DNA of 64,000 nucleotides from Sedimentitalea sp039941015 (lineage in GTDB: Bacteria > Pseudomonadota > Alphaproteobacteria > Rhodobacterales > Rhodobacteraceae): assembly GCF_039941015.1 (NCBI RefSeq), contig NZ_JBDVFI010000095.1; one strand, given 5' to 3'. Below the pieces are notes generated by a model. The model was given only the letters and a program-made list of their open reading frames with translations. It made no database searches and was not told where the DNA came from. Positions 54,485-63,596 of the stretch are shown in pieces. The translations under genes were made by a program, and so were the position numbers. The first letter of the stretch is position 1, and the number at the start of each line of letters is the position of its first letter.

Positions 54485-56104
54485 ATGATTGACTGGACAC
54501 ATTTGAAAGAACTGCACGAAACGGTCGGAACACGGCAGATTCTGGCAATGTTCGACGCCGACCCGAACCGCGCCGACACGTTTTCCGCGCAGGTCGGTGA
54601 TCTGCGGTTTGATTATTCAAAGACGCTTGTGGATGCACCCGTGATAGAGGCGCTGACTGATCTTTGTGATCAGGCCGACGTTGCGGGGCGGCGCGCGGCG
54701 ATGTTTGGTGGTGAGCGGATCAACGAAACCGAAGACCGCGCAGTGCTGCACACGGCGTTGCGCAATCTGGACGGTGGGCCGGTGATCTCTGGCGGTATTG
54801 ATGTGATGCCCGAAGTTCTGGCGACGCTGGATCGTATGCGGGTCTTTTCCGATGCCGTACGCTCGGGCGAGAAAACAGGAGCAGGCGGTGCATTCACGGA
54901 CATCGTGAATATTGGCATTGGTGGCTCGGATCTTGGTCCGGCAATGGCCGCACTGGCCTTGGCACCCTATCATGACGGGCCGCGCTGTCATTTCGTGTCG
55001 AATGTCGATGGCGCGCATGTTGCCGATACGCTGCGTGGACTGGACCCAAAGACAACTCTGGTCATCGTGGCGTCCAAGACCTTTACCACCATCGAAACGA
55101 TGACCAATGCCCGCACGGCGCGGGCCTGGATGGAGGAAGGTGGCGGCGACCCGGCAAAGCAGTTCGCAGCGCTGTCCACGGCACAGGACAAGACAGCGGC
55201 GTTTGGCATCGACGATGCGCATGTCTTTGGGTTCGAGGATTGGGTCGGCGGACGGTATTCCGTCTGGGGACCGATTGGCCTGTCGCTGATGTTGGCGATT
55301 GGGCCAAAGGGGTTTGATGCCTTCCTGCGTGGTGGGCAGGCGATGGACAGGCATTTTCAGGCCGCAGAGTGGCACGAAAACCTGCCGGTCTTGCTCGCCC
55401 TGATCGGCATTTGGCACCATCAGATATGTGGCTATCCGACCCGCGCAGTGCTGCCCTACGATCAACGATTGGCGCGGTTGCCCGCCTATTTGCAGCAATT
55501 GGAAATGGAATCCAACGGCAAGAGCGTTGCGATGGATGGCAGCACCCTGAGCGTGCCATCCGGGCCGATCGTCTGGGGCGAACCGGGCACGAATGGCCAG
55601 CATGCGTTCTATCAGCTGATTCATCAGGGGACGGGCGTGGTGCCCTGCGAATTCATGATCGCCGCACAGGGGCACGAACCCGATCTGGCGCATCAGCACC
55701 GTTTGTTGGTGGCAAACTGTCTGGCGCAATCCGAAGCGTTGATGCGGGGTCGGTCACTTGACGAGGCGCGGGCGCGCATGGCGGACAAGGGATTGGAAGG
55801 TGCAGAGCTTGAGCGTCAAGCCCGACACCGGGTGTTTCCCGGCAATCGGCCGTCGACGACGCTGGTCTATCCCCTGCTGACGCCATTTGTGTTTGGCCAG
55901 ATCGTTGCGCTTTACGAACACCGGGTTTTTGTCGAAGGTATCATTCTTGGCATCAATTCCTATGACCAGTGGGGCGTTGAACTGGGCAAGGAACTTGCGA
56001 CGTCGCTGGGACCGGTTGTGGATGGGACTCAAAGCGCGGCAGGCAAAGATGGATCGACGGCGGCGCTGGTTGATTTTGTGCACAGCCACGGCGGCGCTGC
56101 GTGA
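54485..56104 (+). CDS. pgi: Glucose-6-phosphate isomerase
   Basis: A 539-residue isomerase interconverting glucose 6-phosphate and fructose 6-phosphate. NIGIGGSDLGPAMA, the VASKTFTTIET sugar-phosphate loop, GGRYSVWGPIGL and the C-terminal NSYDQWGVELGKEL signature are intact. Last gene of the zwf-pgl-pgi operon; edd and eda are not in this window. Confidence 0.97.
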   Translation: MIDWTHLKELHETVGTRQILAMFDADPNRADTFSAQVGDLRFDYSKTLVDAPVIEALTDLCDQADVAGRRAAMFGGERINETEDRAVLHTALRNLDGGPVISGGIDVMPEVLATLDRMRVFSDAVRSGEKTGAGGAFTDIVNIGIGGSDLGPAMAALALAPYHDGPRCHFVSNVDGAHVADTLRGLDPKTTLVIVASKTFTTIETMTNARTARAWMEEGGGDPAKQFAALSTAQDKTAAFGIDDAHVFGFEDWVGGRYSVWGPIGLSLMLAIGPKGFDAFLRGGQAMDRHFQAAEWHENLPVLLALIGIWHHQICGYPTRAVLPYDQRLARLPAYLQQLEMESNGKSVAMDGSTLSVPSGPIVWGEPGTNGQHAFYQLIHQGTGVVPCEFMIAAQGHEPDLAHQHRLLVANCLAQSEALMRGRSLDEARARMADKGLEGAELERQARHRVFPGNRPSTTLVYPLLTPFVFGQIVALYEHRVFVEGIILGINSYDQWGVELGKELATSLGPVVDGTQSAAGKDGSTAALVDFVHSHGGAA

Positions 56105-56132
56105 CAACGCACGTTCCGGACTGATCGTTCAA

Positions 56133-56161
56133 CGGAGGGGCAGGGGGCGCTGCCCCCTCCG
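56133..56161. other. GC-rich hairpin after pgi
   Basis: Eleven base pairs with one bulged C between 56133-56143 and 56150-56161, loop GGGGCG. No T run, so either a Rho-aided end or a mRNA 3' stabiliser. It lies between convergent pgi and thioesterase genes. Confidence 0.5.
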
Positions 56162-56227
56162 GTGAAATTCAGGAATTCCACCGTTCACCCCCAGAGTATC
56201 TGAAACAAACATGAATGACGACTGAGA

Positions 56228-56704
56228 TCAGGCGTCGGATGTTGCGCCTTCGCTGTGCGTGAACTGATCCCTGAGACTTTGGGGCAAGGGCAAACGGTTT
56301 GATCCGGTCGGGTCAAGCAGGACCATGACAGCAGTGAGTGTCGCCCGCAGATCGCCCGCCCACAATTGTTGTTCAAGCGTGTAAGACGTGTTGCGAAAGG
56401 CCGTTACGCGGGCGGTTGCGACATAATCCTCACCCATCACCATTTCGCGGATGAAATGCATATTGGCATTGCGTACGACCAAGCGGGGTGCGGGGCCGCC
56501 GTCGAAATGGCGGGCACAGAAATTGTCGAAATGCGCGACACGCAGCGTTTCGAACCATCCCATGTAGGATTTGTTGTTCACATGCCGAAGAATGTCGAGT
56601 TCGGCGTAGCGAACGCGATCTGCCAGTGCCAGTGTTTGCGGCGTGGCGATGCCGAACGCGGTCTGTTCGGAGGGGCTCAGCGGGGTGTGGTAACGCAAGG
56701 TCAT
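56228..56704 (-). CDS. Acyl-CoA thioesterase, hotdog fold (4HBT type)
   Basis: A 158-residue hotdog-fold protein. The motif YAELDILRHVNNKSYMGWFE holds the catalytic Asp region and the HVNN turn of 4-hydroxybenzoyl-CoA-type thioesterases. Substrate unknown. The ATG at 56704 gives the standard length; the frame extends back to 56755. Divergent from the acyl-CoA ligase gene, which suggests linked acyl-CoA metabolism. Confidence 0.88.
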   Translation of the reverse strand: MTLRYHTPLSPSEQTAFGIATPQTLALADRVRYAELDILRHVNNKSYMGWFETLRVAHFDNFCARHFDGGPAPRLVVRNANMHFIREMVMGEDYVATARVTAFRNTSYTLEQQLWAGDLRATLTAVMVLLDPTGSNRLPLPQSLRDQFTHSEGATSDA

Positions 56705-56898
56705 AAGCCAAACGGGTATCCGGAGTACCATTTCAGGACAAGCCGATATTGCCAACCGGGGCTATCCTTGGCAGGTTGCGCGCGGGAGGAGACGGGCCGG
56801 GCAGGCGACCAGAGCGGTCAGCCAGACGGACACGCCTCAGTTGACCAGAACGCGCCCGGGCTTGTGCCCGGCCAGAACCATTGAACGAGGAGCCTCTT

Positions 56899-58518
56899 AT
56901 GCTGGGCCAGATGATGACTGCACCCCTGCTGATTTCGTCGCTGATAGATCACGCCGCAAACTATCATGGCGACACTGCGATCGTGTCGGTCGAGACTGCT
57001 GGGGGCGTGACCCATACCAACTGGCGGGACGTTTCGCGCAACGCCCGCAAGCTGGGGTCGGCGTTGAACAAGCTGGGACTTGATCCGCAGGCCCGCTGCG
57101 GCACGATTGCCTGGAACAACCGGCGGCATCTGGAAATTTACTTTGGTGTGTCGGGGGCGGGTTTCGTCTGTCATACAATCAATCCGCGCCTCTTCCCGGA
57201 GCAGTTGATTTACATTATCAATCACGCCGAAGATCAGGTCCTGTTTCTGGATGCGACATTCCTGCCCATCGTTGCAAAGCTCGGGGAACATCTGCCCGAC
57301 CTGAAGCATGTTGTTCTGATGGGACCGCGGGATGAGGCGCTGACCGAACAGGTGCCGGGACTCATGTTCTATGATGAATTGATCGAGACCGGAGATGACG
57401 ATTTCGCATGGCCCGATCTGGATGAGAATACCGCTTCAAGCCTTTGTTATACATCGGGAACAACCGGAAATCCCAAGGGGGTTTTGTATTCTCACCGTTC
57501 GACATTGTTGCATACCTATGCCGCGAACCAGGCTGATACTCTGGGCCTGACGGCGATGGATGTGGTGATGCCGGTTGTGCCGATGTTCCACGTCAATGCC
57601 TGGGGTGTTCCTTATTGCGCGGCGATGGCCGGCAGTCGCTTGGCGATGCCTGGGCCGGGATTGGACGGGGAAAGCCTGGTCAAGCTGATCGACGGTGAAA
57701 AGGTAACACTTGCCTTGGGTGTGCCGACCATCTGGCTGGGTTTGCTGGCGCATGCCAAGGGCATGGGCAGCAAGCTGGAGAGCCTCAAGCGCACTGTGGT
57801 TGGTGGCTCTGCCTGCCCGCCGTCGATGATGACGCAATTCCGCGAAGATTTCGGTGTTGATACCATCCACGCTTGGGGCATGTCCGAGATGAGCCCGCTG
57901 GGTTCGGTCAACATTCCGCTGGCCAAGCACCGGGAACTGCCGGTCGAGGAGCAGCACAAGCTGCGCGAGAATCAGGGCCGCCCGCCATTTGGCGTGGACC
58001 TGAAGATCGTGGACGAGGATGGCAATACGCTGCCCAACGATGGCGAGTCGCAAGGTGATCTGCTGGTGCGTGGCCATTGGGTGATCGACAGCTATTTCCG
58101 GATGGAGGATCAGGAAACTCTTCAGGATGGGTGGTTCGCGACAGGCGATGTGGCGACCATCGATCCAGACGGGTTCATGACAATCCGCGATCGGTCCAAG
58201 GATATCATCAAGTCCGGTGGTGAATGGATCAGTTCGGTCGAACTCGAAAACATCGCCGTTGCACATCCCAAACTGGCCAATGCTGCTGTTATCGGTGTGC
58301 GTCACCTGAAATGGGATGAACGCCCCTTGCTTGTGGCCGTTGCAGCTGAGGGAGAGGCGCCGACAGAAGAGGAACTGTTGGGTTTCTTCGAGGGCAAGAT
58401 TGCCAGTTGGCAGGTGCCGGACAAGGTCGTGTTTATCGATGCGCTGCCGTTAAATGCCACGGGCAAGGTTCTGAAACGGACTTTGCGCGAGCAGTTTGCG
58501 GATGCTTTGACCCACTGA
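56899..58518 (+). CDS. Acyl-CoA ligase, DmdB-like (possible 3-methylmercaptopropionyl-CoA ligase)
   Basis: A 539-residue AMP-forming ligase. The P-loop YTSGTTGNPKG, the WGMSEMSPLG motif, TGDVATIDPDGF and the catalytic Lys in NATGKVLKR are intact. The start MLGQMMTAPLLISSLI and ARCGTIAWNNRRHLEIYFGV resemble, from memory, DmdB of Ruegeria, which activates methylmercaptopropionate in DMSP breakdown. A general medium-chain fatty acyl-CoA ligase remains possible because no dmdC or dmdD lies nearby. The ATG at 56899 has AGGAG seven bases ahead. Confidence 0.8.
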   Translation: MLGQMMTAPLLISSLIDHAANYHGDTAIVSVETAGGVTHTNWRDVSRNARKLGSALNKLGLDPQARCGTIAWNNRRHLEIYFGVSGAGFVCHTINPRLFPEQLIYIINHAEDQVLFLDATFLPIVAKLGEHLPDLKHVVLMGPRDEALTEQVPGLMFYDELIETGDDDFAWPDLDENTASSLCYTSGTTGNPKGVLYSHRSTLLHTYAANQADTLGLTAMDVVMPVVPMFHVNAWGVPYCAAMAGSRLAMPGPGLDGESLVKLIDGEKVTLALGVPTIWLGLLAHAKGMGSKLESLKRTVVGGSACPPSMMTQFREDFGVDTIHAWGMSEMSPLGSVNIPLAKHRELPVEEQHKLRENQGRPPFGVDLKIVDEDGNTLPNDGESQGDLLVRGHWVIDSYFRMEDQETLQDGWFATGDVATIDPDGFMTIRDRSKDIIKSGGEWISSVELENIAVAHPKLANAAVIGVRHLKWDERPLLVAVAAEGEAPTEEELLGFFEGKIASWQVPDKVVFIDALPLNATGKVLKRTLREQFADALTH

Positions 58519-58761
58519 TTGCCAGCGAAAGGGCCGCATATCATTTGACCGAGGGGGCAGGGAACCACCTGTTCTGACACCTCGGGCTTCCAGTCAGCGT
58601 GTCCATTGTGAAAACGCCACGTCGCCGATGCTGCAACGTCGTCGCGGGTGTGGCGAAGCATTCTTATCACACGGTCGGCAGTTCAGATTGGGGTTGTAGC
58701 AGGGTTTTGTTTGTGCTCGAATCCCTTATGCTGACAGCAGCCCTCTAGTGTGGAAGAATGA

Positions 58762-59244
58762 ATGTCCCGCGATATCGACTATGGAAACCTGATGCACACG
58801 GCGATGCGCGGACTGATCAAGTCCGTTCTGCAGGATGTGGCCGAAAACGGTCTGCCTGGGGCGCATCATTTCTTCATTACTTTTGACACGTCACATCCGG
58901 GGGTCGAGCTCGCCGATTGGCTGACCGACCGCTATCCGGGTGAAATGACCGTGGTGATGCAGCACTGGTTTGACAATCTGGATGTCGGGGACGACGGGTT
59001 TGCGGTGACGTTGAATTTCGGCGATGCGCCCGAGCCTCTCTATATTCCTTATGACGCGATAAAGACCTTTGTCGATCCGTCTGTCGAATTCGGCCTGCGC
59101 TTTGAGAGCGCGGATGACGAGGAAGATGACGATATCGAGTCGCTTGTTCCGGCTGCGATCAACACCGATCACGTGCAGGAAGACGATGCGACGGCAGCCA
59201 AGGTCGATGCCGAAGTTGTTTCGCTGGACAGTTTCCGTAAGTAA
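58762..59244 (+). CDS. sspB: SspB-type ClpXP adaptor
   Basis: A 160-residue alpha-type SspB that hands ssrA-tagged and other substrates to ClpXP. The fold signature YGNLMHTAMRGLIKSVL, HHFFITFDTSHPGVEL and LYIPYDAIKTFVDPSVEFGL are typical; after an acidic linker the end VVSLDSFRK is the ClpX-binding tail. A 243-base gap upstream holds no gene. Confidence 0.92.
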   Translation: MSRDIDYGNLMHTAMRGLIKSVLQDVAENGLPGAHHFFITFDTSHPGVELADWLTDRYPGEMTVVMQHWFDNLDVGDDGFAVTLNFGDAPEPLYIPYDAIKTFVDPSVEFGLRFESADDEEDDDIESLVPAAINTDHVQEDDATAAKVDAEVVSLDSFRK

Positions 59245-59289
59245 GGTATCTGAGACGTCGCGTGATGTTTCTGGAATACACGAACGTCG

Positions 59290-59853
59290 TTAGTTCTTTT
59301 CGAGAAAGACCTCGGTCGTCCGGGTTTCCTTGCCGTTCGCGGTCCTGGTGAATTTCAGATCAAGCCCGCCTGGCGCAAGCGTGCGATCGAACTGTTGCAG
59401 TTCATAACCGCCACTGTCATTCACAAAAAGCGAAAACACCGTCAGGGTATCAGCGTCGATCCGCGCCCAGACATAGGGTTCGCCGTGCATCGGATCCAGT
59501 TGGGTTTCATGCCCGAACACATTGCGTTTCATCGCCGCTGCAAACACACCCTCGCGATCCGTGGGGACAAAGTTGATCTCGTAAGTTGCTTCTTTGATGC
59601 GGTCGCGTGTCTTGTAGGTTGTCGTGGTCCATTTGACCGAGAACCCCTTCTTGGTTTTTTCTATGGTCACGCTCATGTCGCGCGGACGGGTTGTGCCATC
59701 GCTGTAGATAACCTCGGCGGAGCCGACGTAATGCCCAACGAAACGACCGATTTCGGCCGCCGCAGTCTGCGCCATTAGGCAGAAAACAACGGCAGGGATC
59801 AGCGCCAGCACTGCGCGGCCAAAGCCGGGATGGATCGCATTCACGAATTGCAT
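59290..59853 (-). CDS. Secreted/periplasmic protein of unknown function
   Basis: A 187-residue protein with a signal peptide (ALIPAVVFCLMAQTAAA, cleaved at about residue 33) and a beta-rich mature part (VGSAEVIYSDG, FSVKWTTTTYKTRD, YVWARIDADTLTVFSLFV). This layout resembles lipocalin-like barrels, but that is a guess. No family is recognised. It converges on sspB. Confidence 0.7.
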   Translation of the reverse strand: MQFVNAIHPGFGRAVLALIPAVVFCLMAQTAAAEIGRFVGHYVGSAEVIYSDGTTRPRDMSVTIEKTKKGFSVKWTTTTYKTRDRIKEATYEINFVPTDREGVFAAAMKRNVFGHETQLDPMHGEPYVWARIDADTLTVFSLFVNDSGGYELQQFDRTLAPGGLDLKFTRTANGKETRTTEVFLEKN

Positions 59854-60028
59854 CTTTGAACCTGTTCTCCCGAGATCATCCTACCTTACAACGTCGTCCG
59901 GCAATCTCAATGATGCAAGTATAACGTCAGGCAGCCCTCGGCATTCACCCTGCGCCCAGATGGCAGATTGCACCGAGCTCCCGTGGCGGATAAACGGCAT
60001 GCAACCGCATACCTGACGGAGATCCAAC

Positions 60029-61423
60029 ATGTCCCAGACACGCACCGAAACCGATAGCTTTGGACCGCTTGAGGTCCCCACAGACAAGTATTGGGGCGCT
60101 CAGACCCAGCGTTCGATCCAGAATTTTCCCATCGGCTGGGAAAAGCAACCTGTGGCTATCGTGCGCGCACTGGGTGTGATCAAAAAGGCCTGTGCGCAGG
60201 CCAATATGGCCTCTGGCGCGTTGGACGCAACGCTGGCGGATGCGATTATTCAGGCCGCTGGTGAAGTGATTGACGGCAAATTTGACGATAACTTCCCTCT
60301 GGTGGTCTGGCAGACCGGCTCTGGTACGCAGTCGAACATGAATTCCAACGAAGTGATCGCAAACCGGGCAATCGAAATCCTCGGTGGTGTTATTGGTTCC
60401 AAGGACCCGGTGCATCCGAACGATCATTGCAACATGGGCCAGTCGTCCAACGATACGTTCCCGACTGCGATGCACATCGCTACGGCGATGAGCGTGCGAG
60501 ATGTGCTGATGCCCGGACTTGAGAAACTTGCCGCAGGGCTTGAGGCCAAGGCGGAACAGTTCAAGGATATCATCAAGATCGGGCGCACCCACACCCAGGA
60601 TGCGACACCGCTGACGCTGGGGCAGGAATTTTCGGGATATGCCCATCAAATCCGCCAGGGCATGGCGCGGGTGAACGCGGCATTGCCGGGTATTTATGAG
60701 CTTGCACAGGGCGGTACCGCCGTTGGCACCGGACTGAACACCAAGCATGGCTGGGGCGAAACCGTCGCCGCCAACATGGCAGAAATCACCGGCTTGCCGT
60801 TTGTGACCGCGCCCAACAAATTCGAAGCGCTCGCCGCCCATGATGCCATGGTATTCATGTCAGGCGCGCTCGCCACAGTGGCCGGGTCGATGTACAAGAT
60901 CGCCAATGACATCCGCTTTCTCGGCTCCGGCCCGCGCTCGGGGCTGGGCGAGCTGATCCTGCCCGAGAACGAGCCGGGCAGCTCGATTATGCCAGGCAAG
61001 GTCAACCCGACACAGGCCGAGGCGATGACGCAGGTTGCCGCGCATGTCATGGGCAATGACGCCGCGATCAAGTTCGCAGGCAGTCAGGGGCATTTCGAAC
61101 TGAACGTCTATAATCCGATGATGAGCTACAACCTGCTCCAGTCGATCCAGTTGATTGGCGACGTCGCCGACAGCTTTACCGAACGGATGTTGAACGGCAT
61201 CGATGCCAATGAACCGCGTATCGACAAGCTGATGAAAGAGAGCTTGATGCTGGTCACGGCGCTGGCGCCGACCATTGGCTACGACAATGCGACCAAGGTT
61301 GCCAAGACGGCGCACAAGAATGGCACGACGCTCAAGGAAGAGGCCATTGCGCTTGGCTTTGTGGATGCAGAGACCTTTGAAAAGGTGGTGCGCCCCGAGC
61401 AGATGGTCGGCCCCAAAGACTGA
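60029..61423 (+). CDS. fumC: Class II fumarate hydratase
   Basis: A 464-residue fumarase that hydrates fumarate to malate in the TCA cycle. It has the SGTQSNMNSNEVIANRA region, the GRTHTQDATPLTLGQE motif and the family signature GSSIMPGKVNP. The oxygen-stable class C form. Its TGA overlaps the next small gene by one base. Confidence 0.97.
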   Translation: MSQTRTETDSFGPLEVPTDKYWGAQTQRSIQNFPIGWEKQPVAIVRALGVIKKACAQANMASGALDATLADAIIQAAGEVIDGKFDDNFPLVVWQTGSGTQSNMNSNEVIANRAIEILGGVIGSKDPVHPNDHCNMGQSSNDTFPTAMHIATAMSVRDVLMPGLEKLAAGLEAKAEQFKDIIKIGRTHTQDATPLTLGQEFSGYAHQIRQGMARVNAALPGIYELAQGGTAVGTGLNTKHGWGETVAANMAEITGLPFVTAPNKFEALAAHDAMVFMSGALATVAGSMYKIANDIRFLGSGPRSGLGELILPENEPGSSIMPGKVNPTQAEAMTQVAAHVMGNDAAIKFAGSQGHFELNVYNPMMSYNLLQSIQLIGDVADSFTERMLNGIDANEPRIDKLMKESLMLVTALAPTIGYDNATKVAKTAHKNGTTLKEEAIALGFVDAETFEKVVRPEQMVGPKD

Positions 61424-61599
61424 TGTCCAACCCGGTCAACCTGAACCGTTTTCGCAAGGACAAGGCGCGGGCCGAGAAAAAAGACCGCGCCGATCAAAAC
61501 GCGATCACGTACGGGCGGACCAAGGACGAAAAACTGCTGGATCGCGCCCGCGCTGACAAGGCCCGGCGCGATCTGGATGGACACAAGGCCGAGGAATGA
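61423..61599 (+). CDS. Small basic protein, DUF4169 type
   Basis: A 58-residue, highly charged protein (MSNPVNLNRFRKDKARAEKK at the start), with lysine, arginine, glutamate and aspartate over most of its length. The NLNRFRK-KAR pattern matches a small family often found after fumC in Rhodobacteraceae. Its ATG is inside the fumC stop (TGATG), and its TGA overlaps the next gene (ATGA), so it is strongly coupled. Function unknown. Confidence 0.8.
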   Translation: MSNPVNLNRFRKDKARAEKKDRADQNAITYGRTKDEKLLDRARADKARRDLDGHKAEE

Positions 61600-61835
61600 G
61601 CGGGCGCCCCAAAAAACACTCGCTTACCTTACGTGGACATCGCACCTCGGTTTCACTTGAAGACGAGTTTTGGACCGCGTTCCGCAAAATCGCTGAAGAG
61701 CAATCCATTCCGATCAACGTACTGGCCGCCCGGATTGACGAAGAACGTGGCGTGACTGCTGGGTTGGCCACGGCCATCCGTTTGTTCGTGCTGGCGCATT
61801 ATGAGGCAAAGCTCGACGACCTGTCGGCAGAGTGA
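61596..61835 (+). CDS. Ribbon-helix-helix domain protein
   Basis: A 79-residue protein with a ribbon-helix-helix DNA-binding pattern: the strand HRTSVSLEDEFW, helix AFRKIAEEQ and helix GLATAIRLFVLAHYE. The family is usually a small DNA-binding regulator of the RHH_4 type. Coupled by a four-base overlap to the DUF4169 gene, so the three genes fumC, DUF4169 and RHH form one transcript. Confidence 0.82.
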   Translation: MSGRPKKHSLTLRGHRTSVSLEDEFWTAFRKIAEEQSIPINVLAARIDEERGVTAGLATAIRLFVLAHYEAKLDDLSAE

Positions 61836-61848
61836 TCTGGTCCGGATT

Positions 61849-62040
61849 TCAGGACTTTGTGGTCAGCGCCGAGGACGAGCGGCGCAGGTCGGCTTCGAAC
61901 AGGTCAGCGTATTCGGATCGCAATTGATGCTGCGCTTCGAAGTTTTCACGGACCATCTCTTTTGCACAATAGGCCTGCGTGTCTGAAACCGGGCCGAGCA
62001 AGAAGAAAAACCGGGCCGCGTTGGTCAGGAACAATGTCAT
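61849..62040 (-). CDS. Small 63-residue protein of unknown function
   Basis: The ATG at 62040 on the minus strand has GGAG with a six-base spacer, which supports real translation. The protein has a hydrophobic, Phe-rich N-terminal part (ARFFFLLGPV) and a charged, probably helical middle (MVRENFEAQHQLRSEYADLFEADLRR), with one cysteine. No family recognised. It is convergent with the RHH gene, 13 bases away. Confidence 0.6.
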   Translation of the reverse strand: MTLFLTNAARFFFLLGPVSDTQAYCAKEMVRENFEAQHQLRSEYADLFEADLRRSSSALTTKS

Positions 62041-62246
62041 GTTGGTCTCCAGCTTTGGTTTGATCCGAATGATTAAGGACCTAACGACCGATACCCTGCC
62101 GGAAACGGGGAAAAATTCGCGCTTGTCCCCCTAAATCAAGGTTTCAGGCGAGCCGCTGAAAGCAAACGATACGTGATTGTGGCTCTGGTTCAGAGATGGC
62201 CGTGCTGCGTGCAGCCCTGCTCAAAGCATTGCCGGGCCTTTTGAAC

Positions 62247-62275
62247 TTGCGTGGTACATGTCCTTGCGCTATCCC
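62247..62275 (+). promoter_or_regulatory. Candidate tRNA-Gly promoter
   Basis: TTGCGT at 62247-62252 and TATCCC at 62270-62275 with a 17-base spacer, ending 10 bases before the tRNA. Consensus match only. Confidence 0.35.
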
Positions 62276-62285
62276 CAACCGCGCT

Positions 62286-62359
62286 GCGGGTGTAGCTCAA
62301 TGGTAGAGCACCTGGTTCCCAACCAGATGACGGGAGTTCGATTCTCCTCACCCGCTCCA
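62286..62359 (+). tRNA. tRNA-Gly (anticodon CCC)
   Basis: A complete cloverleaf: acceptor GCGGGTG with CACCCGC, D arm GCTC-AATGGTA-GAGC, anticodon stem CCTGG with CCAGA around the loop TTCCCAA (anticodon CCC), T arm GGGAG-TTCGATT-CTCC, then discriminator T and encoded CCA. The CCC anticodon reads GGG codons. The 3' half of tRNA genes is a common integrase target, and an integrase fragment starts 83 bases downstream. Confidence 0.96.
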
Positions 62360-62441
62360 TCAACACAGCTTGATCACCCATATTTCTTTAGCTATCAAGG
62401 GCTTGCGCCGTTGTTCCGAGACACAAACGGGACATTTCAAG

Positions 62442-62687
62442 ATGGTGATGATTGTGAAGTTGAAGCACATTGACGAACTGGCAGAGGGTCGCAAGCGTTT
62501 CCGTAGACGCTGGCCCAAGGATGTGGGCAAGTCTCTGGGCGAGACGTTCATGCAGAAGCCACTGGTTGCCCGTGAGGAGGCCGCTCTGGTCTCCGAACAT
62601 TCAGCCCAAATGAGAACTTTTGAAGCCGTCGTAGCGGCTCACAGGCGCACTGACGAAGAACGCGCTAGGATAGACGCCGATAGCCGT
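62442..62687 (+). pseudogene. Truncated integrase, 5' part
   Basis: About 80 residues that look like the N-terminal core-binding part of a tyrosine integrase: KLKHIDELAEGRKRFRRRWP, DVGKSLGETFMQKPLVAREE and a helical stretch ending EERARIDAD. The reading then runs into sequence antisense to an IS21 transposase fragment, so the catalytic domain is gone. It lies just behind a tRNA gene in the orientation expected of a tRNA-targeting integrase. Junction position (about 62687) is judged by where the istA reading begins to match. Confidence 0.6.
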
Positions 62688-63495
62688 ATGCGTGCAGACG
62701 GTTTGACCCTCAGCGACGATCACAAGTCGTTCTGGGTAGACACGAAAGCTTACAGTGCGGTTCGCAAAGCTGGCAGGCACGCTGTAACGGTTGCGCTCGA
62801 AAGTGATCAAGCATGTTGGCGACACACGCTTGCTGTGTTCAACAAACCCGTCAAAATCGGGAGGTAGAACCATCAGCATAGGCTTCTCAGCTTTCCAAGC
62901 ATCAGCGACTGAACCTGCCAATTCTCGGTGCGCTGTCTCCGACCAGAGGGCGATGCAACGATCTTCGAGCCACTGGTTCAGTTCTTCCAGATCCTTGAAG
63001 ACAGGCGTGACCTGCCACAACCGGTTCCGGGCATCACGGACGTTCTTCTCGACTTGACCCTTCTCCCAGCCTGCTGCTGGGTTGCAGAACTCAGGCTCAA
63101 AGACGTAATGGCTGGCCATCGCTTTGAATCGTGCGTTGACATCGCGTTGCTTGCCGCGCCCAACACGATCCACAGCGGTCTTCGCTCGACCATTGTCCTC
63201 GGACCAATGGCGAATACCCGAGCTTGACCAAGTCCTCATGCATCAGCTTCACGGTCCGGCGCTCTTTACGCGACTTACGCGTCTGCGCCAAAAGCCATGC
63301 AGACAGCCGATCCGCATAAGGATCCAACTTGCTTGGCCGCGACGGCGTCTTGAACCTTGGCTCTACCGCATCCTCGCGGAGATACTTCTTGATGGTATTG
63401 CGAGAAAGCCCGGTGCGCCGTGCAATCTCACGAATTGGCATTTTGTCACGCAATGCCCAGCGTCTTATGACACTCAAAAATCCCATGTCGATCAC
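62688..63495 (-). pseudogene. IS21-type transposase istA remnant with core deletion
   Basis: The N-terminal part (63495 down to about 63220) has the helix-turn-helix IREIARRTGLSRNTIKKYLR and reads up to KLMHEDLVKLGY. The reading then shifts frame and resumes as KTAVDRVGRGKQRDVNARFK, EFCNPAAGWEKGQVEKN, and RVSPTCLITFERNRYSVPAS, ending in VAEGQTVCTH near 62690. Intact IstA has about 150 more residues in the middle with the first two DDE aspartates; these are missing, and the C-terminal end is also cut off. It cannot be active. Confidence 0.85.
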
Positions 63496-63546
63496 TCCAT
63501 GTCTCCCTGACCAAAACCGTCAGGGCAATGTGTTCACATGGGTAAA

Positions 63547-63592
63547 TTCTCAGTGACAATTTAGGGGGTTACCGGGTCAGTTCTCAGTGACA
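63547..63592. repeat. IS21-family terminal repeats
   Basis: TTCTCAGTGACA occurs at 63547-63558 and again at 63581-63592, 34 bases apart, upstream of istA. IS21-like elements carry such multiple terminal repeats where transposase binds. The element boundary is probably near 63592-63597. The other end is not present in its usual place. Confidence 0.75.
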
Positions 63593-63596
63593 TTCA

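Noticed and set aside
54617..55729. 370-codon minus-strand frame opposite pgi
   Set aside because: It is an antisense shadow of pgi in a GC-rich genome; the translation is rich in His, Arg and Cys and matches no family.
62177..62473. 98-codon plus-strand frame spanning the tRNA
   Set aside because: It runs through the tRNA-Gly gene; the protein has no recognisable features.
63547..63592. Two spaced repeats as a CRISPR-like array
   Set aside because: Only two 12-base copies, at the end of an IS21-type element; they fit transposase-binding repeats.
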